Positions 15,447 to 24,633 of a stretch of 39,572 nucleotides of DNA are shown here, piece by piece (positions within the stretch are counted from its first letter, which is position 1; every line of letters begins with the position of its first letter). The notes beneath the pieces were generated by a model. That model saw nothing but the letters and a program-made list of their open reading frames with translations. It had not been told where the DNA came from and made no database searches. The stretch spans positions 1-39,572 of the forward strand of contig CAIZQW010000180.1 of NCBI GenBank assembly GCA_903935195.1, read 5' to 3'. The stretch is from an uncultured bacterium. GTDB lineage: Bacteria; Verrucomicrobiota; Kiritimatiellia; RFP12; UBA1067. The translations under genes were made by a program, and so were the position numbers.

Positions 15447-17322
15447 AGAGCAGCAGAATGTCCTTGGGACATTTGAAGCTGTGATCGCGGCCGCCGCCGA
15501 GACCGACACAAACAAGAACCCGAAAGTAACCATCAAGGGCTACAACGGAGGGATCATGAGTGTCGGGTACTGGGGCCCGGTCGTGATTAACCTCGCAGCC
15601 CTGCGCCTTCCTGCCGCAGGAACCATGCCAATTCTTTTCTCCCATGACACGTGGAGCCTTGACTCCCTGATGGGCCAGGCGACCAGCATCGTCAACAACG
15701 GCAAAGAGATCAACATCTCTGGCGAGATCATGGAAGTAACCGACACCGCCAAGCAGGTCATGGAGTTCGCCAAAAAGGGATTCAAGTTTCAGGCCTCCGT
15801 TGGCGTCAAGCCTGGCAAGGTCCGCGCAATCCGCGAGGACGAGACCGTCGAGGCGAACGGCCAGACGTTCAAGGGGCCGTTCCGTCTGATCGAAGACGGA
15901 GACCTGTACGAAATTTCAATTGTGCCGCTTGGAGCAGATGGAAGTACCTCTGCACAAATTGCGGCGTCACACCAAAAAGAAGGGATGACAATCATGTCAA
16001 CTCAAGCAGACAACACGCCGCAGACACCGGAACAAATTCGTGCCGCCGCTGTGGCAGAGCAGACCCGCATTCAAGCGGTCCGCAATGAAACCAAAGACCA
16101 CCCCGAGATCCAATCCAAGGCTATCGCCGAAGGTTGGGCAGTCGAGAAGGTCCAGTTCGAAGTAATCAAAGCCGAGCGTGATACGCTCAAAGCCGCGGCT
16201 GAACAAGCCAAGGTACAGGCCGAACGCCCTGGGGCCCCGCATATCGCAGCACCCAACAAAGGTGTGAAATCAGATCAGAAGGTTCTGACCTGCGCCGCAG
16301 CGATGGGTGCCGGTATGGACAAAGTTGAAGCACGGTTCGGCTCTGAAACCTGCAACATGGCAAGCGATTTGCGTATTCGTACGCTTAGCGCTCTTGTCAA
16401 TGCCGCTCTCGCAGCAGAAGGAAAGAACGAACGGGTTGACCGTCATGATCAGGCTGCGTTTATTCGCGCCGCATTCTCGACCGTCTCAATCCCTAACGTG
16501 CTGTCTGGAGTCATGCATAAGTTCGCGATCAGGGGCTTCGGCTCTGTGGAACAGGCGTGGCGCATGATCGCACAGATCATCCCAGTTGTGGACTTCAAGA
16601 CGACAACCGGCGTTAGCTTAACGGCTGCCGGGCTTTTGGAGGGTCTTGCCAAGGATGGAGAGATCCAGCACATGACACTTGGCGACGCAAGCCGCACGGT
16701 GAAGGCCGACACCAAGGCCCGCATGGTAACCATCACCCGGCAGGACATCGTCAACGACGACCTGCGCGTGCTGGCAGAGATGCCGCAGAAGTTCGGATTC
16801 ATGGCCGCCCGTACGTTCAACACGGACTTCTGGGCTGCACTGGTTACTGGAGTTGCAAACTTCTCCGCTCCTAACGGCAACGCAGCCACAGGCGCGCTGT
16901 CGCTGACATCGCTCAAGGCTGCTGACGCACTCTTCGGCGCTCTCAAGGATGGCGATGGCAACCCCATCGGCGTAGACGCATCGCGTCTGGTTGTGTCCAC
17001 GGCTAACCGTGCGACGGCGTTGGAAATCTTCAAGTCGACCAACTTGGTTGGCGGATCCTCGAAGGATGTTGCAACGAACATCTTCGCAGGGAAGTTTGAA
17101 CCCGTGGTCACGTCATACCTGACCGGAGTTCCGTGGTACCTCGCTTGCGATCCTCAAGCGATCGCTCTGATGCAGGCTTGCTTCCTTAACGGGAACGAGG
17201 AGCCTGTTATCGAGACGGCAGAGGCGGACTTCAACACTCTGGGCATCTCGATGCGGTGTTACTTCGATTACGGCGTCGCGTTCGGCGACCCCAAGGCCGC
17301 CGTCCGTTCCACGGGCGTGTAA
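15418..17322 (+). CDS. Prohead protease-major capsid protein fusion
   Basis: A single 634-residue reading frame. Residues 1 to about 185 are an HK97-type S78 prohead protease: H76 in LFSHD, S127 in FQASVGV and E155 in DLYEISIVPLGA. Residues about 190 to 290 are a Gln/Glu/Lys-rich coiled segment, like a scaffold delta domain. Residues about 300 to 634 are the HK97-fold capsid subunit (AGLLEGLAKDGEIQHMTLGD; ITRQDIVNDDLRVL; RTFNTDFW). The protease should cut the scaffold away during head maturation. An in-frame internal methionine pair near residue 190 (MTIM) could allow separate capsid translation; I see no strong binding site there. Confidence 0.88.
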   Translation: MPNKTQKTNEEQQNVLGTFEAVIAAAAETDTNKNPKVTIKGYNGGIMSVGYWGPVVINLAALRLPAAGTMPILFSHDTWSLDSLMGQATSIVNNGKEINISGEIMEVTDTAKQVMEFAKKGFKFQASVGVKPGKVRAIREDETVEANGQTFKGPFRLIEDGDLYEISIVPLGADGSTSAQIAASHQKEGMTIMSTQADNTPQTPEQIRAAAVAEQTRIQAVRNETKDHPEIQSKAIAEGWAVEKVQFEVIKAERDTLKAAAEQAKVQAERPGAPHIAAPNKGVKSDQKVLTCAAAMGAGMDKVEARFGSETCNMASDLRIRTLSALVNAALAAEGKNERVDRHDQAAFIRAAFSTVSIPNVLSGVMHKFAIRGFGSVEQAWRMIAQIIPVVDFKTTTGVSLTAAGLLEGLAKDGEIQHMTLGDASRTVKADTKARMVTITRQDIVNDDLRVLAEMPQKFGFMAARTFNTDFWAALVTGVANFSAPNGNAATGALSLTSLKAADALFGALKDGDGNPIGVDASRLVVSTANRATALEIFKSTNLVGGSSKDVATNIFAGKFEPVVTSYLTGVPWYLACDPQAIALMQACFLNGNEEPVIETAEADFNTLGISMRCYFDYGVAFGDPKAAVRSTGV

Positions 17323-17337
17323 CCATCAACCGATGAT

Positions 17338-17359
17338 CGCCGCCCCTAAAAAGGCGGCG
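17338..17359 (+). promoter_or_regulatory. GC-rich hairpin after the capsid gene
   Basis: CGCCGCC (17338 to 17344) pairs perfectly with GGCGGCG (17353 to 17359) around an 8-base loop containing five A. There is no T-run after it, so it is more likely an mRNA processing or stability element between the capsid and decoration genes, which are both needed in large amounts, than a full terminator. Confidence 0.55.
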
Positions 17360-17389
17360 TGAATCACCAAGGAAAAGGAAAAGAAAATC

Positions 17390-18334
17390 ATGCAAGCAGT
17401 ATACATTCAAGAAGGTGACGTAGTCGCCTACACGCCCGGATCGGCCGTTGTCGCAGGTCAGGTAGTTGTTCAAGCCAAACTCGTCGGCATCGCGCTCAAT
17501 CCGATCGCGGCAAACGAGGCCGGCTCACTGGCAGTCAGCGGTATCTTTGACGTCGATCAGGCGGCGGAGATCATCCCCGCAGGCTCGGCAGTCTATTGGG
17601 ACGCAGACGCAAACAGCGTGTCTGGTGTTGCAGGCGCAGGTGCCGCAACCGCAACGGCCACAGGTAACACGTTCATGGGATTCGCGCAGGCCGTGACGGC
17701 AGCGACCGACTCCTCTGTCCGCATTCAACTCTGTTCGACCAAGACGGCCGCAGCTGCTGTCGCAACCGCGACCAGCATCACCGGTGATGCGTCAACCCTC
17801 CCGATCGCCGGCCTGACGGCTGCGCAGGGCGGTGCGGCCAGCCTCGCTGGTGGCGCTTCCACGGGTGGCAATAACAACGGTGGCGCAGTCACCGTCAAGG
17901 GTGGCGCGAAGAACGGAAGCGGAGCAGACGGCGTTGTGAACGTCGGAACGGCTACGACCTCCGCCATCGTCATCGGCGCGGCTTCGATCCCGACATCCAT
18001 CGTCGGACCACAGCTTCGCACGCCTGGCGCAAGCACGGCTGCCGCTGGTTCGGCCGCTGGTGACGCGCAGGCTCTTCCGGCCGGCACTGCTTCGGTATAT
18101 CCGACGACTGCCGCTGATGACACCAAGGGTGTTGTCCTTCACGCAAACGACAAGGTGACCGGCCGTATGATCTTCATCGGCAACGGCGTCGCCAACAAGG
18201 TGGTGAAGGTGTACCCCGTCTCCGGCGGAACGATCAACGGCGCAAACGCTGATGTGGCTTTCTCAAGCGCATCTGGCAAGGGCGTGATCGTGTACTGTCT
18301 CGACAGCGCAACAAACGCATGGCTCGCCTGGTAA
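17390..18334 (+). CDS. DUF2190-type decoration protein with C-terminal extension
   Basis: A 314-residue head protein. The first 115 residues match DUF2190 capsid cement proteins: EGDVVAYTPGSAVVAGQVV, a GSLAVSGIFDV step, PAGSAVYWDA and a closing MGFAQAVTAATDSSVRIQL. The remainder is Gly/Ala/Thr-rich (GGASTGGNNNGGAVTVKGGA) and ends in a domain with GVVLHANDKVTGRMIFIGNG and VVKVYPVSGGTINGANAD, a form often seen on phage decoration and fibre proteins. It probably stabilises the capsid and carries an outward-facing domain. The ribosome binding site is an AAGGAAAAGG stretch. A rho-independent terminator follows. Confidence 0.75.
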   Translation: MQAVYIQEGDVVAYTPGSAVVAGQVVVQAKLVGIALNPIAANEAGSLAVSGIFDVDQAAEIIPAGSAVYWDADANSVSGVAGAGAATATATGNTFMGFAQAVTAATDSSVRIQLCSTKTAAAAVATATSITGDASTLPIAGLTAAQGGAASLAGGASTGGNNNGGAVTVKGGAKNGSGADGVVNVGTATTSAIVIGAASIPTSIVGPQLRTPGASTAAAGSAAGDAQALPAGTASVYPTTAADDTKGVVLHANDKVTGRMIFIGNGVANKVVKVYPVSGGTINGANADVAFSSASGKGVIVYCLDSATNAWLAW

Positions 18335-18353
18335 CTGTACCCGGGCAATCAAA

Positions 18354-18398
18354 GCCCCTGCCGGATTCTTCACTCCTTTCCGGCAGGGGCCTCTTCTT
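18354..18398 (+). terminator. Rho-independent terminator
   Basis: A perfect 12-bp stem (GCCCCTGCCGGA at 18354 to 18365 with its complement at 18379 to 18390) with a 13-base loop, followed by a pyrimidine tail CTCTTCTT. It would reduce transcription from the highly expressed head genes into the tail genes. Confidence 0.8.
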
Positions 18399-18405
18399 AA
18401 AAACC

Positions 18406-19005
18406 ATGAAGACACGCATCCAAAAAGAATTCGCAGCGACCATCACGCGGACCACTTCGTGTGCAGTGTCCGTCGTTGCCGCTGGCGTGTCCGGATCCGC
18501 AATCAAAGGGCGCGACCAGGCGATGGCCGTGCAGGCTGGCGGCGGAACCAGCATCTCCCAGGCGATGGCCCTCGTGGTCAACGCCGACACCTTCGCCGCA
18601 ATGAGGACTGGCGACTCGATCACAGTCGGCGACGACGCGCGAGTCGTGACCAGCCACAGCATCGACCCCGTGGGCGCCCTTCGCAGAATAGGCGTGTCCG
18701 CACCATTTGACTACAAGGTAGCATTCACCGGGCGCCGCAACGAGGAGCAGGTCCCGCGGCACGCCGCCCAGGGCATCTACTGTCTGCGCATGTCAACCGA
18801 TACACAGCCGCAATACGGCGACATGCCAAACTCCGAGGAGCCCCGCTGGGTCCTCTGCATCCGCCAGTCAGACTGGCTTGATCATCTTAAACCGCAGATC
18901 GGCGATGTGACCACAGATGAGGACGGGATCCAACTCCGCGTCCTGCGCGTCGAGTTCCGCGTTGGCGTCTGGGTTCTTTACTGCGCGGAGGTGACCAATG
19001 ATTGA
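18406..19005 (+). CDS. Putative head-tail connector protein
   Basis: A 199-residue protein of unrecognised family. It lies between the decoration gene and a gp10-like neck gene, the place of a head-completion or connector protein. Its central part (FAAMRTGDSITVGDDARVVTS, then RRIGVSAPFDYKVAF) is beta-rich like small connector proteins. The start at 18406 comes just after the terminator tail; no good ribosome binding site is seen, so a lower start is possible. The 3' end overlaps the next gene by 8 bp. Confidence 0.5.
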   Translation: MKTRIQKEFAATITRTTSCAVSVVAAGVSGSAIKGRDQAMAVQAGGGTSISQAMALVVNADTFAAMRTGDSITVGDDARVVTSHSIDPVGALRRIGVSAPFDYKVAFTGRRNEEQVPRHAAQGIYCLRMSTDTQPQYGDMPNSEEPRWVLCIRQSDWLDHLKPQIGDVTTDEDGIQLRVLRVEFRVGVWVLYCAEVTND

Positions 19006-19798
19006 CATCTCCGTCAATATGCCGCGCGCAGACATTGAGTATCTCGTCAAGCGCATGGAAGAGTTCGGGACTTTACTTGGGAAGACCACCAAAGATGCAG
19101 TTCACTTTGCATCATGGAACGTCTGCCGGACCCTCGGCGCTTCCACGAAGGTGGCACCGAAGCTTCGCCCGATCGTCAAGAACCCGATGCAGCGCCTTGT
19201 ATATGACAAACGCTACTCGACCAAACACAGCAACGCCTTCAAGCTCGTGGACGAAAGCCTGCATGACACCCGCCGCGGGCGCTACGGCGTCATGCGATAC
19301 AAGCCTGACGGGACGCAGAAGTTCGATCCGATCTTCAAAGGAGGCGAGTTCGGCGCACGCATCAAGTACATCTCGCCCCGCAAGACGCTGATGAAAGTCG
19401 GCGGCGACTGGGTCGAGTACAAGCCCGGGACCGACGAGGCGTCCGGCGCAACCGTCCCCGGCATGAAGAACCACCCGAAGCGCATCATCTCCCGGAGCGG
19501 GATGGCAAAGCAATCGTTCGCACGCCTCGCCATCCTGTCGAAGTCAAGGACCGGCGGATCCGTCAACAAGTTCTTCAACGTCCGCGGGTCCCTTCTGACA
19601 AGCATCGTCAAGGGCAAGGGCGCCGACACAAGTATCACAATGACCAACGGCCTGCGCTATATCACGTCCGCGCTCCAGGGCGGGCCCAAGGATGTGCACA
19701 CAGCCATCCGTAGGGCGGGCGACGCTCTCGGCCATTACATCGCCAAGACCCTCATGGCCCGAGCAGGCGTGAAGGCTAAACTGGGGATTTCAAAATGA
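18998..19798 (+). CDS. Putative neck/tail-completion protein
   Basis: A 266-residue basic protein. The N-terminus MIDISVNMPRADIEYLVKRM, followed by an amphipathic helix and a patch of Arg/Lys, is similar to HK97 gp10-type tail-completion proteins, although it is longer than usual. The middle contains many basic residues (RRGRYGVMRYKPDGTQK) and the end is a helical AGDALGHYIAKTLMARAG. Position between a connector candidate and a tail-terminator candidate supports a neck role. It overlaps both neighbours by a few bases. Confidence 0.5.
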   Translation: MIDISVNMPRADIEYLVKRMEEFGTLLGKTTKDAVHFASWNVCRTLGASTKVAPKLRPIVKNPMQRLVYDKRYSTKHSNAFKLVDESLHDTRRGRYGVMRYKPDGTQKFDPIFKGGEFGARIKYISPRKTLMKVGGDWVEYKPGTDEASGATVPGMKNHPKRIISRSGMAKQSFARLAILSKSRTGGSVNKFFNVRGSLLTSIVKGKGADTSITMTNGLRYITSALQGGPKDVHTAIRRAGDALGHYIAKTLMARAGVKAKLGISK

Positions 19799-20256
19799 TG
19801 ATTGAGGAACAACTCGAGCTAAACTTCATGACCCTGATCCGGACACGGATGCAGGCGTTCACCGGTTCGTTTGCCGTCGAGGGAAGCTGGCAGGTTCCTG
19901 CTGACGGGAAGGTCAAGGAGATCGAGATCAATAAGCCGGAGATCAGCCTGATCACCGCACCGATCGAGAACGACGCCATCGGCGTGAATAGCTATATGAC
20001 GACCATCAACGTCGACATCCTTGTCCCCCGGTCGCAGGATCCGCGTGCGCTTATCCGAAACCAGATCGCGGCCATCATGCTCCCGTTCATCCGCTCTTTT
20101 GCCGGCAACTGCAATGCGACCATCAAGGCCGCGTTGAGCGGTGACGACTACAAGGTGGTCGGGACATTTGACGAGGGCGGAGCCAACACCTACGACAACG
20201 AGTCCGGCCTGTGGGTCATCTCCCGCGTCATCAAAGTCAAACTCACAACCAAGTAA
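19795..20256 (+). CDS. Putative tail terminator protein
   Basis: A 153-residue protein with an N-terminal helix (EEQLELNFMTLIRTRMQAF), a beta core with a long strand SYMTTINVDILVPRSQDP, and a C-terminal strand VISRVIKVKLTTK. This helix-sheet layout and its position after the gp10-like gene match tail terminator proteins of the lambda gpU type. No direct sequence signature confirms it. The start overlaps the previous stop by four bases. Confidence 0.45.
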   Translation: MMIEEQLELNFMTLIRTRMQAFTGSFAVEGSWQVPADGKVKEIEINKPEISLITAPIENDAIGVNSYMTTINVDILVPRSQDPRALIRNQIAAIMLPFIRSFAGNCNATIKAALSGDDYKVVGTFDEGGANTYDNESGLWVISRVIKVKLTTK

Positions 20257-20269
20257 AGGATACACACAC

Positions 20270-20848
20270 ATGAACAAGCTAACACTGATCAGCGCGTTTT
20301 TAATCCTGTCCCTCTCTGCCCTGGCGCAGACGACCACCTTCCGTGGCGAGTTGCAAGTGCGCAGCAACTGGACGAATACCAAGGTGGACGGGACTACGAT
20401 CCGCGAGACATACGCCGATCTGCTGTCCTACGAGAACCTCGGCGTCGGTGGAACCAACACCGCAAACCGTGGCGACATGACCAAGATCGTCACGAAAAAG
20501 GGAACGCTGACCAACAACGTGAGCGTGACCTACAACCTCGCCTCGATCTCCAACGCATTCGGCGACACCGTGGCATTCACAAAGGTCAAGTTCGTTGGCC
20601 TGCTGATCGGAGGCGCGACCGAGACCAACAGCGTCTACCAGCTTGGTGGCGCGGCCTCCGACCAATTCGCGGCGCCATTCGGATCCGCGACGGATTACCT
20701 AAAGGTGAATTCATCTGGATTTTTCATGCTCCTGTCCCCGAACTATGACGGCTACACAGTCGGGTCCGGAACCAATCTCATGGTCAAGAACATCTCGGCC
20801 GGAGTATCAACCAACACAACCTATACGCTCTATATCGGCGGAATCTAA
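20270..20848 (+). CDS. Phage beta-rich protein with apparent signal peptide
   Basis: A 192-residue protein that starts with a textbook Sec signal: MNKLTLISAFLILSLSALAQ, with likely cleavage after ALA. The mature part is Thr/Asn/Gly-rich and beta-predicted, ending in the type of domain (VYQLGGAASDQFAAP, then YTVGSGTNLMVKNISAGV) often seen in phage decoration or tail accessory proteins. It lies between the tail terminator and tail tube candidates. A signal peptide is unexpected for a virion protein assembled in the cytoplasm. A weak binding site AAAGGA at 20255 to 20260 precedes the ATG. Confidence 0.6.
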   Translation: MNKLTLISAFLILSLSALAQTTTFRGELQVRSNWTNTKVDGTTIRETYADLLSYENLGVGGTNTANRGDMTKIVTKKGTLTNNVSVTYNLASISNAFGDTVAFTKVKFVGLLIGGATETNSVYQLGGAASDQFAAPFGSATDYLKVNSSGFFMLLSPNYDGYTVGSGTNLMVKNISAGVSTNTTYTLYIGGI

Positions 20849-20863
20849 AGGGAGGAAAAAGTT

Positions 20864-21517
20864 ATGCCACTATCAGTCACAAATTACTTCGGAAGCATCA
20901 CCGGCCTCGAGGCCGTCTCCTCTGACGAGGGATTGTCCCGTACCTCCGGCGAGGTCAAAGACAAGTGCGGTTCAACCGTCAAGGCCTTCGGAATCGAGAC
21001 ACAAGGCAAGCCGTCAAACAGCTACCGCGTGACCGACACGGTCGTGTGGGGCAATATAGCGCTTGGCGCGGAGGTCAGCGGCGTTGTCGTCACGCAGGTC
21101 GTGATCGCAACGATCGCAGGCGAAGCCCCCGACGTGCAGATCAGCGGCGAGGACATCGGAACGGCAACGGCTGTGACAGGCCTGATAGAGGCGGCAATCA
21201 GCGACACGCCTACTGATGACACCTGCGCCCAGGCGTTGGAAGGCGCACCCGACACCGTGTCTGGATGCCATCTGCAATCCTGCACGGCAACCTATACCTG
21301 CGACCTCAAGCGCATCCCGGGCGGCGATGGAACGACCAAGAAGTACTCCATCAGCAATCCCCGCGTCGAGGTCACGGCGACTTACCAGTCGACCGACGCA
21401 AGCGAGCCGACCGACCCTGTCGAGACCGACACACTGATCGTGACGCAGCCGGCCAGCAAGTCGGACGACAACACGACACTGCCTAAGTTCACACTGTCAT
21501 TCACTAAGTTCCTGTAA
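20864..21517 (+). CDS. Putative major tail tube protein
   Basis: A 217-residue acidic, Thr/Ser-rich, mostly beta protein. It begins MPLSVTNYFGSITGLEAV and ends in a strand TLPKFTLSFTKFL. Four cysteines in DDTCAQAL, SGCHLQSC and YTCDLKR are unusual. Position just before the chaperone and tape-measure genes suggests the tail tube subunit, but no clear family signature is visible, so the call is inferred from order and size. The ribosome binding site GGGAGGAAAAAG lies close upstream. Confidence 0.5.
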   Translation: MPLSVTNYFGSITGLEAVSSDEGLSRTSGEVKDKCGSTVKAFGIETQGKPSNSYRVTDTVVWGNIALGAEVSGVVVTQVVIATIAGEAPDVQISGEDIGTATAVTGLIEAAISDTPTDDTCAQALEGAPDTVSGCHLQSCTATYTCDLKRIPGGDGTTKKYSISNPRVEVTATYQSTDASEPTDPVETDTLIVTQPASKSDDNTTLPKFTLSFTKFL

Positions 21518-21530
21518 CAAGGGGGGTGCA

Positions 21531-22325
21531 ATGATCAACGGCATGGCGAAGGCGGACATCCGAAAGCTGCGCAAGGCTGGCATCGAGGTCACGGACGAAG
21601 ACGTGATCGCGCTGAACAGTCTTGCCAGCGCCATCTCACGCGAGGCGATCATGGGCGAGGCCGTAGCCGCGCCCCGCGTCGCGTGGGCTGGTGGTGTTGC
21701 CTTCCATGAGCCGACGCAACAGAGCGAATCCTGGTGCGAACTGTACGCCGTGCGGTGGTTCGACTCTACGCTCGGCATCATCGGGCGTCTGGCCGCGTGG
21801 CTGTTCCGCCGGAAGCTTCCTGCGTTGGCCTATGCCCAGGCGTTCGCCCAGGCGCATGCACGGATCCCCGGGTTCTTTATCCCGCTGCAGGAACAAACAG
21901 CGGCGGTCCGCGCTGTCACCGAGTGGGTCGCGGCGCTTCCATGCACCGACCATGAGCTGATGTCCGCCTGCTTTTACTCCTCCTTCGGCGAGTCCATGAA
22001 GAGCGAGGATCACCCGGACGTCAGGAAGTCCCGCCAGAAACTGGCCGACATCGAGGCGAAAAAAGAAAAGAAGGACGGCACTCCGGTCATGACCCCGATC
22101 GAGGGGTGTCTGTCCCGCGGAATTGGAATCAGCATCGAGACGCTTCGCACCATGACCGACTGCGAGCTAGTCAACATCCTTCAGCGCTTCACTGACTTCC
22201 GCCTGGCGACATCCGGCATTAAACGCAGGAACCAGGACGACCTTGTCGAGCGCATTAAGAATGCGCGGTTCGGCGAGTACATCATGCTTTTAGACACCAT
22301 CAAGTCGAGAGGGCCAAAACAATGA
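21531..22325 (+). CDS. Putative tail assembly protein upstream of tape measure
   Basis: A 264-residue protein in the position of the tail assembly chaperone. The N-terminal half is helical with AAWLFRRKLPALAYAQAFAQ, and the C-terminal half carries the helix IETLRTMTDCELVNILQRF. Chaperones in this place are usually made from a programmed frameshift; I found no separate second frame here, so this phage may use a single product. The function rests on position only. It overlaps the tape-measure start by four bases. Confidence 0.45.
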   Translation: MINGMAKADIRKLRKAGIEVTDEDVIALNSLASAISREAIMGEAVAAPRVAWAGGVAFHEPTQQSESWCELYAVRWFDSTLGIIGRLAAWLFRRKLPALAYAQAFAQAHARIPGFFIPLQEQTAAVRAVTEWVAALPCTDHELMSACFYSSFGESMKSEDHPDVRKSRQKLADIEAKKEKKDGTPVMTPIEGCLSRGIGISIETLRTMTDCELVNILQRFTDFRLATSGIKRRNQDDLVERIKNARFGEYIMLLDTIKSRGPKQ

Positions 22326-23959
22326 CAGGCGGACTGCAATTCGTAATCGGCGCGAAAGACATGGCGACCGGCGTCCTGTCCAAGATCAAGGGCGCCATCC
22401 GCGACACCATGGTCGTGGCCGGCGGTAACCTTCTCGCCAAGGGACTGACGTCTGCGTTCAATGGTATGCGCAGTCTGGTCGACATGGCACTCGAATCAGA
22501 AGAGGCGAACGTCAAACTGGACGCAGCCCTTCGCGGTCTTGGAATGTATACGCCCACTCTCTCCGCCCAGATGCGTGACCTCGCCAGCGCGATCCAGAAT
22601 GAGACTGGCGTCTCCGACGAAGCGACCAAGGCGAATATCGCCCACTTGCTGACGCTCGGAGTCATGCCCGAGAAGGTCGGCGTCGCCGCCCGTGCCGTGC
22701 AGGCCATGACCGCCATCAACAAGGACGGGCAAGCAGCCATGGTGGCGATCGCCAAGGCTCTCGACGGCGATACGACTGGCTTTGAGAGGGTTTCTTCGGC
22801 TGTTAAAAACGCAACGACCGTTCATGATAAGTTTGCCGCAATCCAGCAGTTGATCAACGCCGGCTACGAGCAACAGCGCGCGAACCTGCTGACGGTAGCA
22901 GGATCATGGGCCGCCCTCAAGGAGCGCATCGGTGACGCCGTTGAAGACATGGGCATGGCGATCATGAAGGGTGCCGGACTCGGCGAGACGTTCAACAGCT
23001 TGCAAGAAGGCGTCGGCCGGTTCCTGCAGGGGCAAAGCTGGCAGACATTCCTGACCTCGCTGGAAGCCGGCGCCAGCTCCGCGAAACAGATCGCCGTCGC
23101 GCTGACCAAGCAGGGCGGGTTCACGGAAAGCATGAAGAGCATCGCCGACCTGATCATCGCCGCCTTTGTCGACGGGGCCAAGAAGGCGAAAGAAGAGATT
23201 ATGAAGTCCGCCAAAGGGTCTGTATTCGGGGACGCTCTGACCGTTGTAGGGGACATACTTAAGACACCATTCGTGGCAATCAACTCCCTGTCGGGCGTGC
23301 TCGGCCGGGCATCGGTCGGTGACTTCTCGAACGGCAAGCCGGCAAACGGAACATCAAGTGATCAGTCCGGGCAATCCAGTATTGACAAATCGCTTAGTAA
23401 GATATTCGCAAAGGCAGCAGCCAACACAAGTGCGAAGAGCCGCGAGGAAGTGGACGCCGAGAATGACCGCAACTTCGCAGCGCTGGTCGAGAAGCGCACG
23501 TCCGAGAAGAGACTGAAGCAGGCCCTGGAGGAAGGCGAACGAATCGCCAAGATGAAAGACCTCTCCGAGAAGGTGTCTAAGGCATGGGAAGCCAAGTACG
23601 CCGCAGATAAGCAGGACTACCAGGCGCAGCGCAAGGCACAGGCCGAAGCGGCAAAGGCCAAGTACGATCAACTCTTCGCCGAGTACCTGGACCCGTCCAA
23701 ACGCCAGGGGCGCATGGATGCCGAGCGCCAAAAGAGCGAGGCCGAGGCAAAGCTTCAAAGAGAGTATGCCGACATCGAGCGCAAGCAGGGAACGACCTTC
23801 GGACTGCGCAATCCTACCGACCGCGAGAAGCAGGTCATGGAGCTGATGCAGGCCAAGAACGAAGCGAAGATATCGCAGGATCAAGTACAGAAAGACATCG
23901 AGAAGAACACCCGCGATCTGGCAGACAAACTTGACAACCTTTTGAAAGTGAGGGGATAA
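22322..23959 (+). CDS. Tape measure protein
   Basis: A 545-residue protein with the tape-measure pattern: hydrophobic N-terminus (FVIGAKDMATGVLSKIKGAI, then AGGNLLAKGLTSAFNGM), a central region with AAIQQLINAGYEQQRANLL typical of tail length proteins, and a long Glu/Lys/Ala/Gln coiled-coil C-terminus from about residue 380. It should set tail length and lead DNA into the cell. By the known rule of about 0.15 nm per residue the tail would be near 80 nm, which is short for a siphovirus. It overlaps the previous gene by four bases. Confidence 0.85.
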   Translation: MTGGLQFVIGAKDMATGVLSKIKGAIRDTMVVAGGNLLAKGLTSAFNGMRSLVDMALESEEANVKLDAALRGLGMYTPTLSAQMRDLASAIQNETGVSDEATKANIAHLLTLGVMPEKVGVAARAVQAMTAINKDGQAAMVAIAKALDGDTTGFERVSSAVKNATTVHDKFAAIQQLINAGYEQQRANLLTVAGSWAALKERIGDAVEDMGMAIMKGAGLGETFNSLQEGVGRFLQGQSWQTFLTSLEAGASSAKQIAVALTKQGGFTESMKSIADLIIAAFVDGAKKAKEEIMKSAKGSVFGDALTVVGDILKTPFVAINSLSGVLGRASVGDFSNGKPANGTSSDQSGQSSIDKSLSKIFAKAAANTSAKSREEVDAENDRNFAALVEKRTSEKRLKQALEEGERIAKMKDLSEKVSKAWEAKYAADKQDYQAQRKAQAEAAKAKYDQLFAEYLDPSKRQGRMDAERQKSEAEAKLQREYADIERKQGTTFGLRNPTDREKQVMELMQAKNEAKISQDQVQKDIEKNTRDLADKLDNLLKVRG

Positions 23960-23961
23960 CC

Positions 23962-24306
23962 ATGGCAGACTATGTAGAAGTAGAGATCAGCCGTGACGAA
24001 TCCTACTCCGTGACCTTCGAGGAGCGGTGGTACTGGACTGACTATTTCAACGGTAAACGGCAGCGCCGGTCGATGAACACCAAGACGATCACAACCGTGA
24101 CAGAGTATCGTGGATACGAAAACATCGACACCTCCGTCCGCATCCCTGGCGAACCACCCAGCGTGACCGTACAGCCGAGCGAGTACATCTCCTACACAAT
24201 CGTTAATGAATCATGGCGGCACGACGGGTCCTACTACACCGTGGTGCGCACAGAGACAGACGTCGAAACAACGCCCGGGGCGTGGGTCGATATCACGGTA
24301 ACCTAA
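23962..24306 (+). CDS. Distal tail-region hypothetical protein
   Basis: A 114-residue protein rich in Tyr, Thr and Glu, with strands such as YSVTFEERWYWTDYFNG and YYTVVRTETDVETTPG. It has the look of a small beta domain used in virion assembly. No family was recognised. Its ATG is 2 bp after the tape-measure stop, so it is co-translated with it and probably belongs to the tail tip. Confidence 0.5.
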   Translation: MADYVEVEISRDESYSVTFEERWYWTDYFNGKRQRRSMNTKTITTVTEYRGYENIDTSVRIPGEPPSVTVQPSEYISYTIVNESWRHDGSYYTVVRTETDVETTPGAWVDITVT

Positions 24307-24307
24307 C

Positions 24308-24619
24308 ATGATCACACTACCAGACATCCTCTATATTTTTCAAATCCCGCTCACCTGGTTTAAGAGCGTCACCGACGCGTTGAACAAGATGACAGGAGAG
24401 CGCGGGATCCGCGTCATTCGTGACGGGGAACGGTTTACTCTGCGGCTCGGTGATAACTTCTTTGATTACCGCCAGATCGATTGCTGCCAGCCGGCGTTTG
24501 ACGGAGACGGAAACTTAACTGGCCTGACATTCTATCGCGTCAACGCATTCTGTGAGTTCACAGCAAGCGTGGAGACGAAAGAAGTCGCGTGTGAAGCGTG
24601 CGAATGTGCAACACCTTAA
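24308..24619 (+). CDS. Small distal tail-region protein with Cys-rich end
   Basis: A 103-residue protein starting 1 bp after the previous stop. The N-terminal 40 residues include a hydrophobic helix (PDILYIFQIPLTWFKSV). The C-terminus has cysteines in DCCQPAFD, NAFCEFT and VACEACECATP, suggesting a metal site or disulfides. The family is unknown; its place suggests a tail-tip or baseplate part. Confidence 0.5.
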   Translation: MITLPDILYIFQIPLTWFKSVTDALNKMTGERGIRVIRDGERFTLRLGDNFFDYRQIDCCQPAFDGDGNLTGLTFYRVNAFCEFTASVETKEVACEACECATP

Positions 24620-24633
24620 TGGATTAACGATCT

